Positions 8,414 through 19,255 of a DNA stretch of 64,000 bases are shown here, piece after piece. Below the pieces are notes generated by a model. That model did no database searches. It saw only the letters and a program-made list of their open reading frames with translations, and had not been told where the DNA came from. Where the stretch lies: assembly GCA_001023535.1 (NCBI GenBank), contig CP011020.1, positions 4,043,734 to 4,107,733 of the forward strand, given 5' to 3'. Positions within the stretch are counted from its first letter, which is position 1. The number at the start of each line of letters is the position of its first letter. This DNA is from Pseudomonas chlororaphis (GTDB lineage Bacteria; Pseudomonadota; Gammaproteobacteria; Pseudomonadales; Pseudomonadaceae). Made by a program: the position numbers and the translations under genes.

Positions 8414-9163
8414 TCAGCGATGGTTTTCCCGGAACTGACTCGGCGACAGGCTGGTCAGGGCGCGAAACTGACGGCTGAAGGCGCTGTGATCGGTGTAACC
8501 GCAACGCAGGGCGATCTCAGTGATCGGCACGTCCTGCTCACGTAACAGCCGCGACGCTTCTTCCAGGCGCGCCTTGTGGATCATCTGCCGGGGCGTGAGT
8601 TGGAAGATGCGCTTGCAGTGACGCTCCAGCTGGGCCACCGACAACCCGGCGATGGCCGTCAGTTCGGCCAGGCTGATGGGGTGGGCGAAATGACGCTTGA
8701 TGTGGGCATCCACCGCCACCAGTTTCTGAAAGGCCGGATGGCTGGATTGCGGCAGTTGCAGGTCGCGGGAAATGCCGGCGAGGCCGACGATCCTGCCGTT
8801 CGGGTCACGCAAGGCCAGTTTGTGGGTCAGGCACCACACCGGCTGGTTGCCGTAGTACAGGTGCAATTCCAGTTGGTCGGCCAGTTCGCGCCCGCTGGCC
8901 AGGACCTTGCGGTCCTGCTCGGTGTACAGCGGGCCGAAACGCTCGGGGAACACCTGTTCGGCGGTGAGCCCGAGCAGGTCGGCGCTGCGTTTGAAGCCGC
9001 AGCGCCGGGCCAGTGTCTGGTTGACGAAGGCGTAGCGGGCCTCGCGGTCCTTGATGAAGAACACCACGTCGGCGAGGGTGTCCAGCAGCGGCGCGATGGG
9101 GTGCAGGCTACCCAGCAGGGTTTCCAGCTCGCAGGGGGTGAAGCTGTTGAGCGAGGGGTACAT
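8414..9163 (-). CDS. lhpR: PAS-AraC family transcriptional regulator of hydroxyproline use
   Basis: This 249-residue protein has an N-terminal PAS fold (about residues 20-130, with VVFFIKDREARYAFVNQTLA) and a C-terminal double helix-turn-helix AraC domain (about 150-249, ending in LRCGYTDHSAFSRQFRALTSLSPSQFR). Its place between the dehydrogenase and importer operons and its match to PA1261 make it the likely activator of hydroxyproline catabolism. It is transcribed in the same direction as its target operon. The inducer, sensed by the PAS domain, is unknown from sequence. Confidence 0.8.
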   Translation of the reverse strand: MYPSLNSFTPCELETLLGSLHPIAPLLDTLADVVFFIKDREARYAFVNQTLARRCGFKRSADLLGLTAEQVFPERFGPLYTEQDRKVLASGRELADQLELHLYYGNQPVWCLTHKLALRDPNGRIVGLAGISRDLQLPQSSHPAFQKLVAVDAHIKRHFAHPISLAELTAIAGLSVAQLERHCKRIFQLTPRQMIHKARLEEASRLLREQDVPITEIALRCGYTDHSAFSRQFRALTSLSPSQFRENHR

Positions 9164-9241
9164 GGTTCAGCGACGCCTTTTTCAGAGCGGGCTTGTGTGT
9201 GTCGGGAGTGTCGGATGGAAATGGGGTGCTTGTCACGTAGC

Positions 9242-9306
9242 CTTCGCGAGCAGGCTGGTCCGGCTGCACTCCAAGCCCTGTGGGAGCGAGCTTGCTCGCG
9301 AAGACG
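9242..9306. repeat. Degenerate REPIN
   Basis: TTCGCGAGCAGGCTGGT (a decayed half) faces a good copy CTGTGGGAGCGAGCTTGCTCGCGAA. It lies in the 214-base gap between lhpE and lhpR. Confidence 0.7.
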
Positions 9307-9377
9307 CTACTCCTGCCTCCCTGGACGCGCTGACCCACCCCATTGGCGATCAAGCTCGCCCGACACGCCGTCTGGTG

Positions 9378-10634
9378 TCAGGTGGGGGCGTTTTCTCCCA
9401 GCGCCAGCAGCGTTTCGATCCGCGCCGGGCTGAACGGTGGGCGAGGCGTGGGCGGTGTCCAGCCAAACAGATGCTCCAGCGCGGCGCCGCACACCCGGCC
9501 TTGGCAGGCGCCCATGCCGCAGCGGCTGGCCAGTTTCGCTTCGCGCCAGTTTTCGTGGCCGAGCAGGTCAGCGTAGGGGACGTCTTCGCAGCGACAGACC
9601 AGGGTGTCGGGGCGAGCCAGGGTCTTGAGTCGGGCATCGAGGGCGAAAGCGCGGTTCAATGCCCGGGCGAACGCCTGCCAGCGTGCCCGGCGCGGCCAGA
9701 GTCGCTGGGCCGCGGCGCTGTTGCCAACCGCCGCAAAACCGGCGATGGCGCCTTCCACCTGCGCCAGTTCGCTGCCGCCGAACCCGGTGCATTCACCGGC
9801 GGCGTAATACCCGGGCCGGGTGGTGGCTTGCCAGGCGTCGACCGCCAGGGCCTGGTCTTGCACACCGCAGCCCAAGGCCTGGCCGAGCTGGACATTGGGA
9901 ACAAGGCCGAAGCCACAGGCCAACCGATCGCAGGCCAGTTCCACGGTCTTGCCCTGCTGGAACAGGCGCACGCCTTCGAGGCGGTCCCGACCCAGGGCTT
10001 GCAGCACATGACTGTCGGTGCGGTAGTGGGCATCGAGCAGGCTGAACGACTGCAACCACTTGTTTGGCCAACGCGGCAATTGCGCGGCGAAACCCAGCAC
10101 GCGGGCGCGGTTGGCCTGTTCGGCAATGCGCAGCACCTGCGCGCCCTGATGTTTCGCCGTGGCGGCACTGGCCAGCAACAACGGACCGCTGCCGGCGATC
10201 ACCAGGCGTTCGCCACGCACCGGCAAGCCGCCCTTGATCAATGCCTGCAAGCCTCCGGCGCCCGTCACGCCGGGGAGTGTCCAGCCGGGGAAGGGCAGCA
10301 GCAGTTCACGAGCGCCGGTGCAGAGGATCAGGCGGTCATAGCTGATGGACCAGCCGCGCTCGGTATCTTCCACCAGCAGGGTCTTGTCGGCGGCGCAGGC
10401 GATCACCCGAGTGCCGGGGTAGCACTGCACGTTGTCACAGGCTTGCAGTTGCTCGCGCAGGCGCCGCGCCTCGGTGGGCAGGTTGGCCTGGGGGCCGTCG
10501 CGCCAGATCTGCCCGCCGGGCAGCGGGTTGTCGTCCAGTACCACGATGCGCATGCCGCTGCTGGCCGCCGCCAGCGCCGCGCCCATGCCGGCGGGGCCGG
10601 CCCCGATGATCAGCAGGTCGGTGAGCTCGTTCAT
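9378..10634 (-). CDS. lhpE: D-hydroxyproline dehydrogenase alpha-type subunit, FAD/NAD(P)-binding
   Basis: This 418-residue flavoprotein is homologous to HcnB/OoxA-type subunits. It has a FAD-binding motif IIGAGPAGMGAALAA at the N-terminus and a second dinucleotide fold around LVIAGSGPLLLA. The C-terminal BFD-like [2Fe-2S] motif is VCRCEDV, later CGMGACQGRVCG. With the gamma and beta subunits it should oxidise cis-4-hydroxy-D-proline to 1-pyrroline-4-hydroxy-2-carboxylate. The chosen ATG overlaps the gamma stop in ATGA. The longer open frame upstream is out-of-frame read-through of the gamma gene. Confidence 0.85.
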   Translation of the reverse strand: MNELTDLLIIGAGPAGMGAALAAASSGMRIVVLDDNPLPGGQIWRDGPQANLPTEARRLREQLQACDNVQCYPGTRVIACAADKTLLVEDTERGWSISYDRLILCTGARELLLPFPGWTLPGVTGAGGLQALIKGGLPVRGERLVIAGSGPLLLASAATAKHQGAQVLRIAEQANRARVLGFAAQLPRWPNKWLQSFSLLDAHYRTDSHVLQALGRDRLEGVRLFQQGKTVELACDRLACGFGLVPNVQLGQALGCGVQDQALAVDAWQATTRPGYYAAGECTGFGGSELAQVEGAIAGFAAVGNSAAAQRLWPRRARWQAFARALNRAFALDARLKTLARPDTLVCRCEDVPYADLLGHENWREAKLASRCGMGACQGRVCGAALEHLFGWTPPTPRPPFSPARIETLLALGENAPT

Positions 10635-10867
10635 GGGCGGGTCCGCACGTGCATGCCATCGCGGCACACGGTCTGGCACGCCAGGCGCTGCCGGCCGTCG
10701 ATCATCACCCGGCATTCCTGGCAGATGCCCATGCCGCACAACGGCGCGCGTCGCTGGCCACTGACCGAGGTGCGACTGCAACCGTCGGAGCCCAACGCCA
10801 GCGCCGCCGCGACGCTGGTGCCGCTGGCGACCGAGAGTGGGTGGCCGTCGAGGAGGAGTTCAGGCAT
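10631..10867 (-). CDS. lhpF: D-hydroxyproline dehydrogenase gamma-type subunit, small [2Fe-2S] protein
   Basis: A short ferredoxin-like protein, 78 residues from the ATG at 10867, has the cluster motif LCGMGICQECRVMIDG followed by a fourth cysteine in LACQT. It should carry electrons between the two larger subunits. An alternative ATG at 10921 would give 96 residues and overlap the beta gene by eight bases. The internal start was preferred because an AAGG stretch lies just upstream and the ferredoxin fold begins there, but the choice is open. Confidence 0.8.
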   Translation of the reverse strand: MPELLLDGHPLSVASGTSVAAALALGSDGCSRTSVSGQRRAPLCGMGICQECRVMIDGRQRLACQTVCRDGMHVRTRP

Positions 10868-10913
10868 GGGGCTGAGACCTTCAGTTGAATGGATTCTGAG
10901 GTACCCGTGTGCT

Positions 10914-12029
10914 TCAGACATGGGTAGGCTCGCCGAGGAATCGCTGCGGCAAGTAGGCCTGCGGGGCCAGGGGCGAGGTTTCGTTGAACAGCTGTGCCAC
11001 CAACAGGTCGGCGGTGGCGGGCGCGGTCGTTACGCCCAACCCTTCGTGCCCGACCGCCAGCCACAGGCCCTTGCGTTGCGGATGCTGGCCCACCAGTGGC
11101 AGGCCATCGGGGCTGGCGGCGCGAAAGCCGGTCCAGGCGCGGATGCCGTTGAGCTGGGCCAGCCCCGGTAGATAGTCGATGGCGCGCTTGAGCATCTTCG
11201 CCAGCATCCAGCCTTCGACCTGTGGGTCGACGGTGCCGAACTGCCGGGAGGCGCCGATGAACAGTTGGCCGGTCGGCCGGGGCTGGATGTTGCACGCCAC
11301 CGAAGGGCCGCTGGCCGTGTGGGCGCTGGTGACGTAGCCCAGTTCCACCAGCGTGTGGGACACGCGGTTGGGGCAGCGATCGGTGATCAGCAGGTGGCCT
11401 TTCTTCGGCTCGATGGGCAGTTCCGGGCACAGTTGCGTGGCCTGGATGCCATTGGCGAGGACCACCGCTTCGGCGCTCAACCAGCGTCCGTCGGCGAGGC
11501 GCACGCGGTGGCCATCGACTTCGCTGACCTGGGCGCGCTGTTGGCGAATGTTGGCGGTTTCGAGCATCCAGCGCGCGGCGGCCGGCGCATACAGGATCCC
11601 GTCACCTTTGATCAGCAACCCGCCTTCCAAGCCTTCGCGCAATTCAGGCTCGCGCTGGCGCAGTGCAGTGCGGCCGATCAATTCGCACGCCTCGCCGTGG
11701 GCCAGCAGGTTGAGGTACTTGCCGTCGGCCACCGCCATTTCCTCGGCATTGGCCGCTAGCCACAGGGTACCGTTGTTGCGCCAGGCGCAGGCAGCGGGCA
11801 GGGCGGGGGCCAGTTCGCGCCAACGTTGCAGGGAGTATTGGCTGAGGGCCAGTTCCGCTGGGTTGTCATCGAGCACCAGCAGGTGGCCCATGCCCGCCGC
11901 CGTGGCGCCATGCCAGCCGGCGTCCAGCACCAGCACCTGCAAGCCACGCTGGGCCAATGAGCGCGCGCAGGCGGCGCCGATGATGCCGGCGCCGATGACG
12001 ATCACGTCGGCGACCGGGTGTTCGCTCAC
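10914..12029 (-). CDS. lhpB: D-hydroxyproline dehydrogenase beta-type subunit, FAD oxidoreductase
   Basis: This 371-residue DAO-family flavoprotein has an N-terminal FAD motif [21 protein letters not shown] and a C-terminal FAD-contact segment with [20 protein letters not shown]. It is the amine-oxidising catalytic subunit of the three-part dehydrogenase. Its start overlaps the epimerase stop in ATGA, so epimerase, beta, gamma and alpha are translated as a coupled operon in the order the pathway uses them. Confidence 0.87.
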   Translation of the reverse strand: MSEHPVADVIVIGAGIIGAACARSLAQRGLQVLVLDAGWHGATAAGMGHLLVLDDNPAELALSQYSLQRWRELAPALPAACAWRNNGTLWLAANAEEMAVADGKYLNLLAHGEACELIGRTALRQREPELREGLEGGLLIKGDGILYAPAAARWMLETANIRQQRAQVSEVDGHRVRLADGRWLSAEAVVLANGIQATQLCPELPIEPKKGHLLITDRCPNRVSHTLVELGYVTSAHTASGPSVACNIQPRPTGQLFIGASRQFGTVDPQVEGWMLAKMLKRAIDYLPGLAQLNGIRAWTGFRAASPDGLPLVGQHPQRKGLWLAVGHEGLGVTTAPATADLLVAQLFNETSPLAPQAYLPQRFLGEPTHV

Positions 12030-12958
12030 GAACGGATGCCCCAGGCGAACGGGTCGTCCGGCTCGATGATCAGCGTGCTTTCGGCGCTGATGTGCGCCCG
12101 GCCGCGAATGGTCGGCACGATGCGCTCGCCGGCGGGCTCATAAGACCCTTCGAACTCGCTGCCGATCACGCTGGCCTGGCGCCAGAGCTGGCCCGGTTGC
12201 AGTTTTCCATCCGCCGCCAGGCACGCCAGCTTGGCGCTGGTACCGGTGCCGCACGGGGAGCGGTCATAGGCCTTGCCGGGGCAGAGCACGAAGTTGCGGC
12301 TGTCGGCGCGAGGGTCGTCGGCGAACAGTTCGATGTGATTGATCAGGCCGCCGTCTTCGCCCCGGAAACCTTGCTGGTCCAGGGCCTGCTGGACGGCATA
12401 GGTGTAGGCGGTCAACCCGTCGAGGTTGTCGCTGGCCACCCGCTGGCCGTGGTCGGCCATCAGGAAGAACCAGTTGCCGCCCCAGGCCACGTCACCCACC
12501 ACCGGGCCGATGCCGGGCACTTCCAGGCGCAGCGCTTTGCGGTAGCGGTAGGCCGGTACGTTGCGCACGCTGACCGAGCGATCTTCATGCAACGTGGCCT
12601 GGACGGTGCCCACCGGGGTCTCGATGCTGTGCACGCCGGGGCCGATCCTGCCCAGGTGCGCCAGCGACGCCACCAGGCCGATGGTGCCGTGGCCGCACAT
12701 GCCCAGGTAGCCGCTGTTGTTGAAGAAGATCACCCCGGCACAGGCGTTCGGGTCCACCGGTTCACACAACAACGCCCCCACCAGCACATCGCTGCCGCGC
12801 GGCTCCAGCACACAGGCGCTGCGCCAGGCATCGTGCTGCTCGGCCAGGCGCTGCCGGCGCTCGGCCATGCTGCCCCGGCCCAGGTCGGGAAAACCGCCGG
12901 TGACCAGGCGCGTTGGCTCGCCGCCGGTGTGGGAGTCGATCACGGTGATGCGTTTCAT
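12026..12958 (-). CDS. lhpA: 4-hydroxyproline 2-epimerase
   Basis: This 310-residue proline racemase family protein carries both catalytic cysteines, in GMCGHGTIG (near residue 88) and [13 protein letters not shown] (near 236). It should convert trans-4-hydroxy-L-proline to cis-4-hydroxy-D-proline, the substrate of the dehydrogenase encoded just downstream. The Cys/Cys pair distinguishes it from the Ser/Cys paralogue at 2393-3421. A perfect inverted repeat lies 14 bases before the start codon. No strong Shine-Dalgarno is obvious. Confidence 0.9.
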   Translation of the reverse strand: MKRITVIDSHTGGEPTRLVTGGFPDLGRGSMAERRQRLAEQHDAWRSACVLEPRGSDVLVGALLCEPVDPNACAGVIFFNNSGYLGMCGHGTIGLVASLAHLGRIGPGVHSIETPVGTVQATLHEDRSVSVRNVPAYRYRKALRLEVPGIGPVVGDVAWGGNWFFLMADHGQRVASDNLDGLTAYTYAVQQALDQQGFRGEDGGLINHIELFADDPRADSRNFVLCPGKAYDRSPCGTGTSAKLACLAADGKLQPGQLWRQASVIGSEFEGSYEPAGERIVPTIRGRAHISAESTLIIEPDDPFAWGIRS

Positions 12959-12971
12959 GAGGGCCGCGTCC

Positions 12972-12987
12972 GTTCAATGGATTGAAC
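12972..12987. promoter_or_regulatory. Perfect inverted repeat before lhpA
   Basis: GTTCAATGGATTGAAC is a 7-2-7 perfect palindrome located within the leader of the lhpABFE operon. It is a candidate operator. It does not resemble the CGTATACG sites of the importer operon. Confidence 0.4.
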
Positions 12988-13073
12988 ACAAGCGTCGCCT
13001 GCGGGGGTGGGTTCCGGCTTGATGGATTTATTCATGAGTGATGACGAAATCGGCACAGCACCTACTTGGACGG

Positions 13074-13160
13074 TGGGAGCGGGCTTGCCCGCGAAAGCGG
13101 GGTGTCGGTGATGGGGAGTTTGGATGGGCTGGTGTCTTCGCGAGCAAGTTCGCTCTCGCA
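13074..13160. repeat. REPIN, GTGGGAGCGGGC type, decayed right half
   Basis: GTGGGAGCGGGCTTGCCCGCGAA faces TTCGCGAGCAAGTTCGCTCTCGCA. It occupies much of the gap between the alginate epimerase stop and lhpA. Nothing else was recognised there apart from the lhpA leader. Confidence 0.75.
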
Positions 13161-13233
13161 AGAGGGTGGTGGGTTGTCAGGGGGCATTGCCTGGGCCGCT
13201 GTGGGAGCTGGGCTCCCACAGGGTTGGGTTCAC

Positions 13234-16200
13234 TCAGGCGGTGAAGTCGCTGGCGTGCAGTTCCTTGACGCCGACAAGTTCGAACTCGAACTCGGGAGTG
13301 GCGTCGGCGTTGGTGCTGCCGGAGAGGATGCCGTCGGCAAAGCGCAGTTGGCCGGTGGCGTTGGTGGGGTCGAAGGCGTTGCTGCCGATGAAGGTGAAGG
13401 CGTCGATCGTCGCCGTCAGCGGGTTGGCGTCCAGGCCGGTGAGGTCCAGGTGATCGCCCTCGGCCGTCTTGAAGCCGTTGATCACATCGCGCAGTGCCCC
13501 GACGCCCATGTCCGACAGCGCGGCGAAGACGTACGTGTCTGCGCCGGTGCCGCCGGTGAGGTTGTCGGTGCCGGCGCCGCCGATCAGCCGATCGTCGCCC
13601 GAACCGCCCACCAGGGTGTCGTTGCCGGCACCGCCGTTGAGGATGTTCCCGGCGCTGTTGCCCGACAGCGTATCGGCGTAGGCACTGCCCGTCAGGTTCT
13701 CGATGAACTTCAGGGTGTCGAGCCCGGAGCCCTGCGTGTCCTGTTGCGCGGAGGTCGAGAGGTTGACTGTCACGCCGGCCTGGGCGCGCTCGTACGACAC
13801 CGTGTCATTGCCGTCGCGCCCGTCCAGCACGTTGTTGCCGGCGCCGGCGAACAGCGTGTTGTCCAAAGCGTTGCCGGTAGCGTTGGCGGCTGCCGCGCTG
13901 TCGATGTAGAGGTTCTCGACGTTGTTGCCCAGGGTGTAGCTCGCCAGGCTGCTGTGCACGCTGTCGATCCCGCCGGACGCGGCACTGTTGGTTTCGATCA
14001 CGGTGTCGCTGGCGTTGTCGACGTAGTAGGTGTCGTTGCCATCGCCACCGCTCATGCTGTCGGCCCCGGTCGCGCCGTCGAGCACGTTATGGGCGGCGTT
14101 GCCGGTGATGAAGTTGCGCCGCTCGTTGCCGGTGCCGTCGATGTCCGAGACGCCGGTGAGCACCAGGTTTTCGAGGTTGGCGCCCAGGGTCCAACTGACC
14201 GAGGCCTTCACCGTGTCGATCTGCGAGGCCGAGGTGTTGGTTTCGATCACGCTGTCGAACGCGTTGTCGACCACGTAGATGTCGTTGCCATCCCCGCCGG
14301 TGAGGGTGTCGGCGCCCAGGTCTCCGTCCAGGGTGTCGTTGCCCGAGCTGCCCACCAGGGTATCGGCCTGGTCGGTCCCGGAGATCATCCCGCCTTCGTT
14401 CTGCGCGCCGTCGAAGATGGCCTGCACGCTGTTGTTGTCGTTGGGGTTGCCGTGGAAACCCAGGTCATCGGCGATGTAGTCGGCCAGGCGCTGGCCGACG
14501 ATTTCCGCCGACTCCTCGTGCAAGTGCCAGACGTCATCGGGGTACACCAGCGGATCGACTTCATAACGCAAGGGCAGGTCGGTGTAGTCCACCGCCAGCT
14601 TGACGTCGGCGCGTTCGGTGGCGATGGCTTCCTGGACGGCGCGCACGTAGCCGACCCCGTCGACGATGGACGCGATCTTGTCTTCCGAATAGCCACGGGC
14701 CCGGGCCGCGTCCTGCTCGTAGTGACCGGTCTCCATCAGGTACACGTTGAAGTTGCCCAATTGCGCGTGCAGGTAGTCGAACACCTTCAAGGTTGCGGCC
14801 TTGTACGCTGCTGCCGCCGCTGTCTTGTCCGTGGCACGGGCGATTTCCTGGGCGGCTTCCTCGCCTTGGCCCCAGATAATGCCCATGGTGACGTTGTCGA
14901 TCGATTGCAGTTCGCTGAGCTGGTCGCGTAGCAAGGTGACCGCACGCAACAGCGCAGGACCGGGCTGGTTGGTGTCGGTCAGCCACCAGCACAGCTTCAG
15001 TTCCTCGGCGCCGAGGGTCGAGAGGCCGTTGACCGTGCTGCCGCCGACGGCAATGTCGATCCCGTTGCCATCGGCATCGGTGAACTGGCTGCGCACGTCG
15101 TAGGAGGTGTAGCGGTCCAGGTCCTTGACCAGCATCGAAGTGCCGGACTGGTCGTCGTCCTCGGTCATGCGCAGCAGCCGCGCGTTGGACTGGCCGAGAG
15201 TCGGCAGGTACAGGATGTCTTGCTGGGCGCGTTCGCCGAAGACGAAATCACTGGCGGTCAGGGTGTTGAGGTAGTTGCCGTTGAGGGCGATTTCGAAGCG
15301 ATTGCCATCGGCGTCGGCCTCGGCGGACTTGACGTAGGTCTTGTCGCCGGCCTCGTTCAGGGTCATGTACAGCGTGCTGTTGCTGCCATCGCCCAGGCCG
15401 AGGAAACCCAGGCTCGACACGTCGATCTTGTCGACCCCGACGGTGAAATCATAGATCGTGTCGGTGGCCGTGACGCCGCCGGTGTCGTAGTCGCGGTAGC
15501 TGTCGAGCACATTGGTGTAGCGGAACGTATCGGCCCCGTCGCCACCGTACAGCGAGTCGCGTCCGGCACCACCATCGACGATGTCGGCGCCGGTGCCGGC
15601 CTTGATCGTGTCGTTGCCGCCCAGGCCGAGGATCAGGTCGGCGGCCGCCGTGCCGTTGAGGGTTTCGGCGTTGTTGGTGCCGGTGATGGTGCTGGCCGGT
15701 GCGTCGGCCACGGCGAGGGCAAAGCTGTCGCTGACCGAAGCCCCGGACGGATCGGTGGCCTTGACCAGGACGTTGTAGGTGCCGGACGCGGTGTTGGTCG
15801 GCGTGCCGGTGAAGCTCAGGCTGCTGGCATTGAAATGCAGCCAGGTGGGCAGGGCGCTGCCGTCGGCCAGGGTCGCGGTGTAGGTCAGCAGGTCCTGGTT
15901 GGCGTCGGTGAAGCTGTCGTGGGCCACGGTGTAGCTGAACGGCGAGTTCTCCGTGGCGTTCTGGTCGAGCAGCGCGATGGTGACCACCGGCGCCACGTTG
16001 CTGGGCGTGTTCTGGTCGGCGAAGACAAAGTGACTGGCCGTCAGGCTGCTCACCAGGTTGCCCGCCAACGACACCTCGAAGCGGTTGCCGTTGGCGTCGA
16101 CGGTGAGGTCCTTGAGGTAGGTGCGGTTGGTCGAGGCGCTGTAGGTCACTTGCAGCGTGCCGTTCAGACCGTTGCCCAAGCCGGTGTAGCCAAGCGCCGA

Positions 16201-18846
16201 GACGTCGATCTTGTCGGCCGCCACATCGAAGTCGAGGATCTGGTCGCTGGCGCTGGTAGAGCCGGTGCGGTAGCTGTCGAGCTTGGAGGTGTAGCGGAAC
16301 ACATCGGCGCCGGCGCCGCCGGTGAGTTTGTCGACGCCGGTGCCGCCCACCAGGATGTCGTTGCCGGCGCCACCGTTGAGGGTGTCGTTACCCGCACCGC
16401 CGAACAGTTGCTCGTTGGCCGCGGTGCCCGTCAGGGTGTCGTTGTTCGGTGTGCCGTTGATCACCGTCGGGGCGGCGGGCACGTCCTGTACGGCGAGGGT
16501 GAACGTGTCGCTGATCGCCGCGTTGCTGCCATCGGTCGCGGTGACCTGGATGGCGTAGGTACCGGACGCCGTGTCGCTGGGGGTGCCGCTGAATGTCCGG
16601 GTGACGGCGTCGAAGGTCAGCCAATTGGGCAGGGCGCTGCCATCGGCCAGCTTGGCGGTGTAGCTCAGGCTGTCGTTGTCCGGGTCGGTGAAGCTGGTGG
16701 CCGGCACCACGTAGCTGAACGCGGTGTTTTCGGTGGCGCTCTGATCCAGCAGCGGCGTGGCCAGCACTGGAGCCTGGTTGGTCGGCGACGCGTTGGCAAA
16801 GACGAAGTTGGCGCTGGTCAGCGTGTTGAGGTAATTGCCGTCCAGCGCCACTTCGAAGCGGTTGCCGTCGGCATCGGCCGTCAAAGACTTGATGTAGGTC
16901 TTGGTGCCGGCACTGTTGAGCACCAGGTACACGGTGTTGTTCTTGCCATCGCCCAGGCCGGTGAACCCCAGGGCGGACAGGTCGATCTTGTCGGCCGCCA
17001 CGTTGAAGTCGGTGATCAGGTCGCCCAGGTTGGCCCCGCCGGTGTTGTAGTTGCGGTAGCTGTCCAGGCGATTGGAGAACACGAAGGTGTCGGCCCCGGC
17101 CCCGCCGGTGAGGGTGTCCATGCCGGCGCCGCCGTCGAGCTTGTCGTCACCCGCGCCGCCGCTGAGGCTGTCGTTGCCGGCCAGGCCGAGCAGCGTGTCG
17201 GCTGACTCGCTGCCCAACAACGAGTCGCTGCCGCTGGTGCCGGTGACGACTCGGTTGAAGATGAAATTGCTGGCGGTCAGGGTGCTGGCAAGGTTGCCCG
17301 ACAGGATCAGCTCGAAGCGGTTGCCACTGGCGTCGGCGTCGAAGTCCTTGATGTAGGTGCGGTCGTTACTGGCGCTGTAGCTGATCTGCAGGGTGCCGCC
17401 ACGGCCGTTGCCCAGTCCGGTGAAACCAAGGCCGGCGAGGTCGATCTTGTCCTGGGTGACGTCGAAGTCGGTGATGGTGTCGTCGAAACTGGTGGTCGCG
17501 TTGCGGTAGCTGTCGGATTGGGCGACGAAGCGGAAGGTGTCGGCGCCGGTGCCGCCGGTGAGCTTGTCGACGCCGGCACCGCCCACCAGGATGTCGCTGC
17601 CGGCCGCGCCGTTGATGATGTCATTGCCCGCGCCGCCGTAGAAAATCTCGCTGGCGGAGGTGCCCTGCAAGGTGTCGTTGCCCGCCGTGCCTTGTACGGT
17701 GGTCATCGGAACCGTGGCGCTGACGTAGCTGCCATCGCCATAGACCAGCGTGGCCCCCTTGCTGGTGTGGCTGATGGTGTTGGCGATGATGGCGTTGCGA
17801 TCGGTGCCGTCTTCGTTGCGCTCGGCAACGCCGTAGGTCGACTGATTGCTACCGCTGATGAGGTTGCCCTGGATGGTGTTGTCGCTGCCGTTGAAATATT
17901 TGCCGGACACACCCTGGGTGTCGTCGTAGGACTGGATGATGATTTCCGGTACCGGGCTGCCCAGGGAGTTGTTGTTGAGCGTGTTGTCGGTGATCTCGAC
18001 GTGGTTGCTGCCGTAGATGCGCACCCCGGCGCTGGCATTGTCGTGGATGTCGACGCCGCTGACGCTGACATCGCTCGACAGTTTGACCAGCACGCCTTCG
18101 GCGCCATTGCCGTAGACCTCGCCCCCGGTGATGGTGATGTTGCTCGGGGAGGGGATGTTCTCGCTGCCGCGCTGCACCACGATGCCGTTGCCGCCGTTGT
18201 TGTAGGCGACGTTGTTGGTCAGGGTGAAGTCATGGGTGCTGGTGACGACGTTGAAGCCGTGGCGGTCGTTGTCGTAGGCGACGTTGTTCTCGAAGGTGCT
18301 GTCGCTGAGGAAGTCCGCAACGAAGCCGTCCAGGCCGTTGCCGTGGGACACGCTGTTCTTGATGACCATGTTGACGGTCTGCTCGTGGGGGTCGAAACCG
18401 TACCCGGAGCAATCCTTGATCTCGACGCTGTCGAGGGTGACGTTGGAGTCGTAGCCTTCCTGGCCTGGAATGTAGCCGTTGAACCAGCCGTCGATCTTGC
18501 CGGTGGTGTGGTCGCGGTTACCGTCGATGGTGAGGTTGCTGACGCCGAAGTCGTGGGTTTCCTCGCCATAGGCGGAGCGGATGACCCCGGTGATCTTGGT
18601 GTCGGAGCCGTCGGCCACCTTGACGGTGGTCTCGCCCATGCCGTCGCCGTACAGGTAGACATTGCTCTTGAGCATCACGCAGCCGTCGGAAGGTTCCTCG
18701 CCGCCGGAGACAATGTAGGTGCCGGTGGGCATGTACACCTGCCCACCCCCGGCGGCGGCCGCCGCATCAATCGCACTTTGTATCGCCGCCGTGTCGTCAG
18801 TGATGCCATCTCCTTTGGCGCCAAAATTTTGTACGTTGAAAATCAT
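13234..18846 (-). CDS. Secreted mannuronan C5-epimerase with RTX modules and internal SGNH esterase domain
   Basis: This 1870-residue modular protein begins with an AlgE-type right-handed beta-helix epimerase module (about 1-380). The catalytic residues known from AlgE4 (Lys117, Tyr149, Asp152, Asp178) fall at the same numbers, in the motif [12 protein letters not shown] nonapeptide modules (GGAGND-type, calcium binding) start near 385 and recur around 540, 800 and 1050, then from 1470 to the end. Two cadherin-like domains lie near 690-790 and 950-1045. At about 1205-1465 is an SGNH hydrolase with GQSNAR, WGQGEE and DVWHLH. The layout resembles PsmE of P. syringae, which combines epimerase and acetyl-hydrolase functions. 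The enzyme would turn mannuronate into guluronate in secreted alginate and remove acetyl groups. It has no Sec signal. The RTX modules imply type I secretion, but no transporter genes adjoin. A GGAGATAAGCTC leader fixes the start. Confidence 0.9.
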   Translation of the reverse strand: MIFNVQNFGAKGDGITDDTAAIQSAIDAAAAAGGGQVYMPTGTYIVSGGEEPSDGCVMLKSNVYLYGDGMGETTVKVADGSDTKITGVIRSAYGEETHDFGVSNLTIDGNRDHTTGKIDGWFNGYIPGQEGYDSNVTLDSVEIKDCSGYGFDPHEQTVNMVIKNSVSHGNGLDGFVADFLSDSTFENNVAYDNDRHGFNVVTSTHDFTLTNNVAYNNGGNGIVVQRGSENIPSPSNITITGGEVYGNGAEGVLVKLSSDVSVSGVDIHDNASAGVRIYGSNHVEITDNTLNNNSLGSPVPEIIIQSYDDTQGVSGKYFNGSDNTIQGNLISGSNQSTYGVAERNEDGTDRNAIIANTISHTSKGATLVYGDGSYVSATVPMTTVQGTAGNDTLQGTSASEIFYGGAGNDIINGAAGSDILVGGAGVDKLTGGTGADTFRFVAQSDSYRNATTSFDDTITDFDVTQDKIDLAGLGFTGLGNGRGGTLQISYSASNDRTYIKDFDADASGNRFELILSGNLASTLTASNFIFNRVVTGTSGSDSLLGSESADTLLGLAGNDSLSGGAGDDKLDGGAGMDTLTGGAGADTFVFSNRLDSYRNYNTGGANLGDLITDFNVAADKIDLSALGFTGLGDGKNNTVYLVLNSAGTKTYIKSLTADADGNRFEVALDGNYLNTLTSANFVFANASPTNQAPVLATPLLDQSATENTAFSYVVPATSFTDPDNDSLSYTAKLADGSALPNWLTFDAVTRTFSGTPSDTASGTYAIQVTATDGSNAAISDTFTLAVQDVPAAPTVINGTPNNDTLTGTAANEQLFGGAGNDTLNGGAGNDILVGGTGVDKLTGGAGADVFRYTSKLDSYRTGSTSASDQILDFDVAADKIDVSALGYTGLGNGLNGTLQVTYSASTNRTYLKDLTVDANGNRFEVSLAGNLVSSLTASHFVFADQNTPSNVAPVVTIALLDQNATENSPFSYTVAHDSFTDANQDLLTYTATLADGSALPTWLHFNASSLSFTGTPTNTASGTYNVLVKATDPSGASVSDSFALAVADAPASTITGTNNAETLNGTAAADLILGLGGNDTIKAGTGADIVDGGAGRDSLYGGDGADTFRYTNVLDSYRDYDTGGVTATDTIYDFTVGVDKIDVSSLGFLGLGDGSNSTLYMTLNEAGDKTYVKSAEADADGNRFEIALNGNYLNTLTASDFVFGERAQQDILYLPTLGQSNARLLRMTEDDDQSGTSMLVKDLDRYTSYDVRSQFTDADGNGIDIAVGGSTVNGLSTLGAEELKLCWWLTDTNQPGPALLRAVTLLRDQLSELQSIDNVTMGIIWGQGEEAAQEIARATDKTAAAAAYKAATLKVFDYLHAQLGNFNVYLMETGHYEQDAARARGYSEDKIASIVDGVGYVRAVQEAIATERADVKLAVDYTDLPLRYEVDPLVYPDDVWHLHEESAEIVGQRLADYIADDLGFHGNPNDNNSVQAIFDGAQNEGGMISGTDQADTLVGSSGNDTLDGDLGADTLTGGDGNDIYVVDNAFDSVIETNTSASQIDTVKASVSWTLGANLENLVLTGVSDIDGTGNERRNFITGNAAHNVLDGATGADSMSGGDGNDTYYVDNASDTVIETNSAASGGIDSVHSSLASYTLGNNVENLYIDSAAAANATGNALDNTLFAGAGNNVLDGRDGNDTVSYERAQAGVTVNLSTSAQQDTQGSGLDTLKFIENLTGSAYADTLSGNSAGNILNGGAGNDTLVGGSGDDRLIGGAGTDNLTGGTGADTYVFAALSDMGVGALRDVINGFKTAEGDHLDLTGLDANPLTATIDAFTFIGSNAFDPTNATGQLRFADGILSGSTNADATPEFEFELVGVKELHASDFTA

Positions 18847-19060
18847 GAGCTTATCTCCGTATCAGGCTAAAAACCTCGTTAGGAGCCAATATTCCATCGG
18901 CGACCACCGAGTTAAGACCCAACGGAGCGCGAAAGTTGTGACCGCGCATCGGGCAAGTGTCAAAAACCTGGACTAACTGATCAACGGTCGGAACTCGAAA
19001 AACGACGTGTAACGTTTTGTTGACGCTTGGGCGTGATTTTGGGGTGTGGCTGCTGGCCCA

Positions 19061-19086
19061 TTCGCGGGCAAGCCCGCTCCCACAGG
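19061..19086. repeat. Solitary REP copy
   Basis: TTCGCGGGCAAGCCCGCTCCCACAGG occurs without an inverted partner nearby, unlike most other REPs here. Confidence 0.75.
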
Positions 19087-19180
19087 GTGATCGGTTGTGA
19101 GCACAGATTGAGTGTTCGGTCCCAATGCATTTAAGCGAGCCTGCTCACTCCCAAAGCGCACCGCAGCGATTGCGGTTTAC

Positions 19181-19222
19181 TTGATTGGCATCAACCACCC
19201 CCCACGTCCCACGCGGTAGCCT
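19181..19222 (+). promoter_or_regulatory. ANR/FNR-type promoter before the small membrane protein
   Basis: TTGATTGGCATCAA (19181-19194) matches the ANR consensus TTGAT-N4-ATCAA exactly. A -10-like TAGCCT at 19217-19222 sits where a class II FNR-type promoter (site centred at -41.5) would place it. Confidence 0.75.
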
Positions 19223-19255
19223 GCAATAAACCATCGAGCGCATCCGAGGGGCCGC

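Larger units (their letters stand above)
18847..19255. other. Intergenic region between the divergent alginate epimerase and ANR-controlled genes
   Basis: This 409-base gap holds the epimerase leader, a single REP copy (19061-19086) and the ANR box with its promoter (19181-19222). No further gene was recognised. Confidence 0.6.

Noticed and set aside
9051..11171. A 706-codon plus-strand frame over the D-hydroxyproline dehydrogenase genes
   Set aside because: The minus strand has three well-conserved overlapping genes with proper starts. The plus frame arises from high GC at third positions.
13066..17205. Long open frames on the plus strand opposite the alginate epimerase (621 and 661 codons)
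   Set aside because: They are antisense shadows of the RTX-repeat gene. Their composition is a repetitive mirror of GGAGND codons and shows no recognisable family.
13550..17700. Regularly spaced short repeats that could suggest a CRISPR array
   Set aside because: The repeats translate in frame to RTX nonapeptides (GGAGND) and are not identical units with unique spacers.
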